Of a stretch of 64,000 nt of DNA, positions 62,497-64,000 are shown piece by piece; position 1 is the stretch's first letter, and the number at the start of each line of letters is the position of its first letter. The position numbers were made by a program, and so were the translations under genes. Under the pieces are notes generated by a model. It ran no database searches. It was not told where the DNA came from and saw nothing but the letters and a program-made list of their open reading frames with translations. This stretch comes from JAEINY01 sp942490535 (GTDB lineage Bacteria; Bacteroidota; Bacteroidia; Bacteroidales; Marinilabiliaceae), in contig CALNXQ010000005.1 in the NCBI GenBank assembly GCA_942490535.1, forward strand, positions 1,798,001 through 1,862,000, in the 5' to 3' direction.

Positions 62497-63813
62497 TTAA
62501 AGTTTAGTTGCTACCATGCTAAAACCATCCAGGTTCAAATGGTTCAGTTGTACCTTGACTAAGGTGTTGATTAATGTTTTGTCATAGGGTAATTCAGCCT
62601 TTATGTAATTGGCTGTATAACCAGTCATGAACCCATCTTTCTCTGATCCTTCAAGGAGAATTGTGGCAGTTGTGTTGATGTATTTTCTATAGAATAGTTT
62701 CGTCTTTTTATCCGATAAAAGATGTAGTAATTGGCTTCTTTTTTTGCGTTCATCCAGAGGAACTACTTCATCAATTTTTAAAGCTTGAGTGTTAGGTCGT
62801 TCAGAATAGGTGAACACATGCAATTGTGAAATATCAAGATCAGCGAGAAATTGATGTGTTTGGTTGAAGTTTTGTTCAGTTTCTCCCCTGACACCTACTA
62901 TCACATCAACACCTATGAAGGCGTTGGGCATTAATTGTTTGATTTGACTAACCCGATTAGCGAATAATTGAGTGTCATATTTTCGTTTCATAAGTTTAAG
63001 AACGTCATCCGATCCAGATTGTAATGGGATGTGAAAATGGGGCATAAACTTTTTTGAAGAAGCCACAAAATGAATAATTTCATCGGTCAATAGATTGGGT
63101 TCAATGGAGGAGATTCGATACCTCTCTATTCCTTCAATTTTATCCAATTCCTGAACCAAATTGAAGAAGGATTCCCCATTTTGTTTTCCAAAATCACCAA
63201 TATTGACCCCTGTTAGAATAATCTCTTTAGCTCCGTCTTTGGCTGCATTATGAGCTAGATTTAATGTATTTAGAATGGTTTCGCTTCTGCTACGTCCGCG
63301 GGCAAATGGAATGGTGCAATAGGAGCAAAAGTAGTCACAACCGTCCTGCACTTTTAAAAAGCATCGGGTACGATCGCCAAATGAATAGGAGGGTTTAAAT
63401 TCGGTTGTTGTTCCAATGTTTCCGGCATGAACTTCTGGCTCAATTCGTTTGCTTGTATTGTCAAGATAATTGACGATGTCAAATTTTTCATTGGAGCCCA
63501 ATACCAGATCAACACCTTCGATGTGGGCAATGGTGTCTGGTTTTAGTTGTGCAAAACATCCGGTCACAACGATGAATGCATTGGGATTAGTACGAATAGC
63601 TTTTTTTATAACTTGACGACATTTTTTATCTGCTAATTCAGTTACTGAGCATGTGTTGAATACGTAGACATCTGCCTTGTCAGAAAAGGTTACTTTTTTG
63701 TATCCTGCTTCCATCATGCTGCGCGCAATAGTAGATGTTTCACTGAAATTTAGTTTGCATCCAAACGTGTGAAATGCTACCTTCTTATTCTCAAATACCG
63801 ACTGATCAATCAT
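62497..63813 (-). CDS. mtaB: tRNA (N6-L-threonylcarbamoyladenosine(37)-C2)-methylthiotransferase
   Basis: 438 residues of the MiaB-type radical SAM family: an N-terminal UPF0004 domain with three cysteines (FHTFGCKLNFSE, FNTCSV, VTGCFAQ), a radical SAM Cx3Cx2C in QDGCDYFCSYCTIPFARGR, IILTGVNIGDFG and a C-terminal TRAM-like domain. The sequence GCKLNFSE and CDYFCSYCTIPFARG favour MtaB over MiaB. It converts t6A37 to ms2t6A in tRNA. First gene of the leftward operon; a -7 box lies 24 bp upstream. Confidence 0.93.
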   Translation of the reverse strand: MIDQSVFENKKVAFHTFGCKLNFSETSTIARSMMEAGYKKVTFSDKADVYVFNTCSVTELADKKCRQVIKKAIRTNPNAFIVVTGCFAQLKPDTIAHIEGVDLVLGSNEKFDIVNYLDNTSKRIEPEVHAGNIGTTTEFKPSYSFGDRTRCFLKVQDGCDYFCSYCTIPFARGRSRSETILNTLNLAHNAAKDGAKEIILTGVNIGDFGKQNGESFFNLVQELDKIEGIERYRISSIEPNLLTDEIIHFVASSKKFMPHFHIPLQSGSDDVLKLMKRKYDTQLFANRVSQIKQLMPNAFIGVDVIVGVRGETEQNFNQTHQFLADLDISQLHVFTYSERPNTQALKIDEVVPLDERKKRSQLLHLLSDKKTKLFYRKYINTTATILLEGSEKDGFMTGYTANYIKAELPYDKTLINTLVKVQLNHLNLDGFSMVATKL

Positions 63814-63836
63814 TTCCCCTCTTTATTTTGAAAATG

Positions 63837-63844
63837 CAAAAATA
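63837..63844 (-). promoter_or_regulatory. Candidate -7 box of mtaB
   Basis: On the minus strand TATTTTTG followed by C is an exact TAnnTTTG match, 23 bp before the ATG. No obvious -33. Confidence 0.45.
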
Positions 63845-63914
63845 GCAAAAAATAGAGTAGTTGAGTGGTCAGCCCTCGAGCAGGACTTTTATTTTAGTTT
63901 GATTCCAAACTATT

Positions 63915-64000
63915 ATGAAAGAGCCGGATTTCAGAATGGCTAAAATCCGGCTGGTTATGAGTTTGTTAATTGTGCTTATAATAGGTCGGAGGCCAGTTCA
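63915..64000 (+). CDS. Possible 5' end of a gene running off the window
   Basis: ATG 63915 opens a frame to the window end with a signal-like N-terminus (MAKIRLVMSLLIVLIIG within it). It contains a 10-bp perfect hairpin AGCCGGATTT/AAATCCGGCT (63922-63952), so the stretch may instead be a non-coding structure. Too short to decide. Confidence 0.3.
   Translation, partial: MKEPDFRMAKIRLVMSLLIVLIIGRRPV

Overview
The window looks like chromosomal DNA from a free-living member of the Bacteroidota, most likely near the Bacteroidales/Marinilabiliales (an inference from gene content, not from a marker tree). The evidence is a type IX secretion (T9SS) locus with porV, porU and gldJ, a surface protein with a T9SS C-terminal sorting domain, several families largely confined to the phylum (DUF2851, DUF4294, DUF6261-like, PorV, GldJ), and promoters with the Bacteroidota -7 element TAnnTTTG. 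No rRNA, tRNA, CRISPR array, phage, plasmid or intact insertion sequence was recognised. Most of the window is ordinary, densely packed core genome.

Layout. 1-3.4 kb: the 3' end of a BspA-like leucine-rich-repeat surface protein, then an ApbE flavin transferase facing two small membrane proteins, one with the cysteine pattern of the Na+-NQR maturation factor NqrM. 3.5-8.9 kb: a fused alpha/beta E1 of a 2-oxoacid dehydrogenase, an NhaC-type antiporter and a YqgE/AlgH protein. 8.9-12.7 kb: a leftward run amn-holA-rhomboid-gmhB-like-pabC-like with 1-bp overlaps or short gaps. 12.9-20.5 kb: a small HsdR-N nuclease-fold protein, a GNAT acetyltransferase, a tandem pair of TPR/PD40 proteins, a GT2 glycosyltransferase, a small HAD phosphatase, a membrane protein and recR. 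20.7-31.7 kb: a sodium:solute symporter, purM, prfA, pyrF, a DUF2851 protein, a K+ channel with RCK domain, a lipoprotein, rpsO and pnp. 31.9-38.3 kb: a small membrane protein with a CPDC motif, a deoxynucleoside kinase, a probably abundant OmpA-like/TPR lipoprotein, a SpoU methyltransferase, sucC and arginine deiminase. 38.4-43.7 kb: an FAD oxidoreductase, a DUF2490-like protein, an eight-haem c-type cytochrome fused to HEAT and TPR repeats, and a DUF6261-like protein. 43.7-44.8 kb carries no gene I can support. 44.8-51.5 kb: an M16 protease, a DUF4294 protein, hutU, a thioredoxin-like protein and ispF. 51.5-59.8 kb: porV-porU divergent from gldJ-murF. 59.8-63.8 kb: mtaB, suhB-like, an LpxL-type acyltransferase and a GT2 glycosyltransferase.

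Themes. The genes suggest sodium- and flavin-based energetics (ApbE, NqrM-like, NhaC, SSS symporter), cytochrome-based electron transfer at the cell envelope, T9SS export of surface proteins, and single-gene outposts of catabolic pathways (arginine deiminase, urocanate hydratase, sucC without sucD). The less explained material is mostly intergenic: long perfect hairpins sharing a GGRTGACTAA core downstream of several genes, a GC-rich array of about 20-nt units upstream of purM, a gene-free kilobase with a looser repeat, and promoters that start inside the T-tract of the preceding terminator. I found no convincing new defence or secretion system. The best leads are the NqrM-like/ApbE pair, the octahaem-HEAT-TPR cytochrome, the CPDC membrane protein and the hairpin family.
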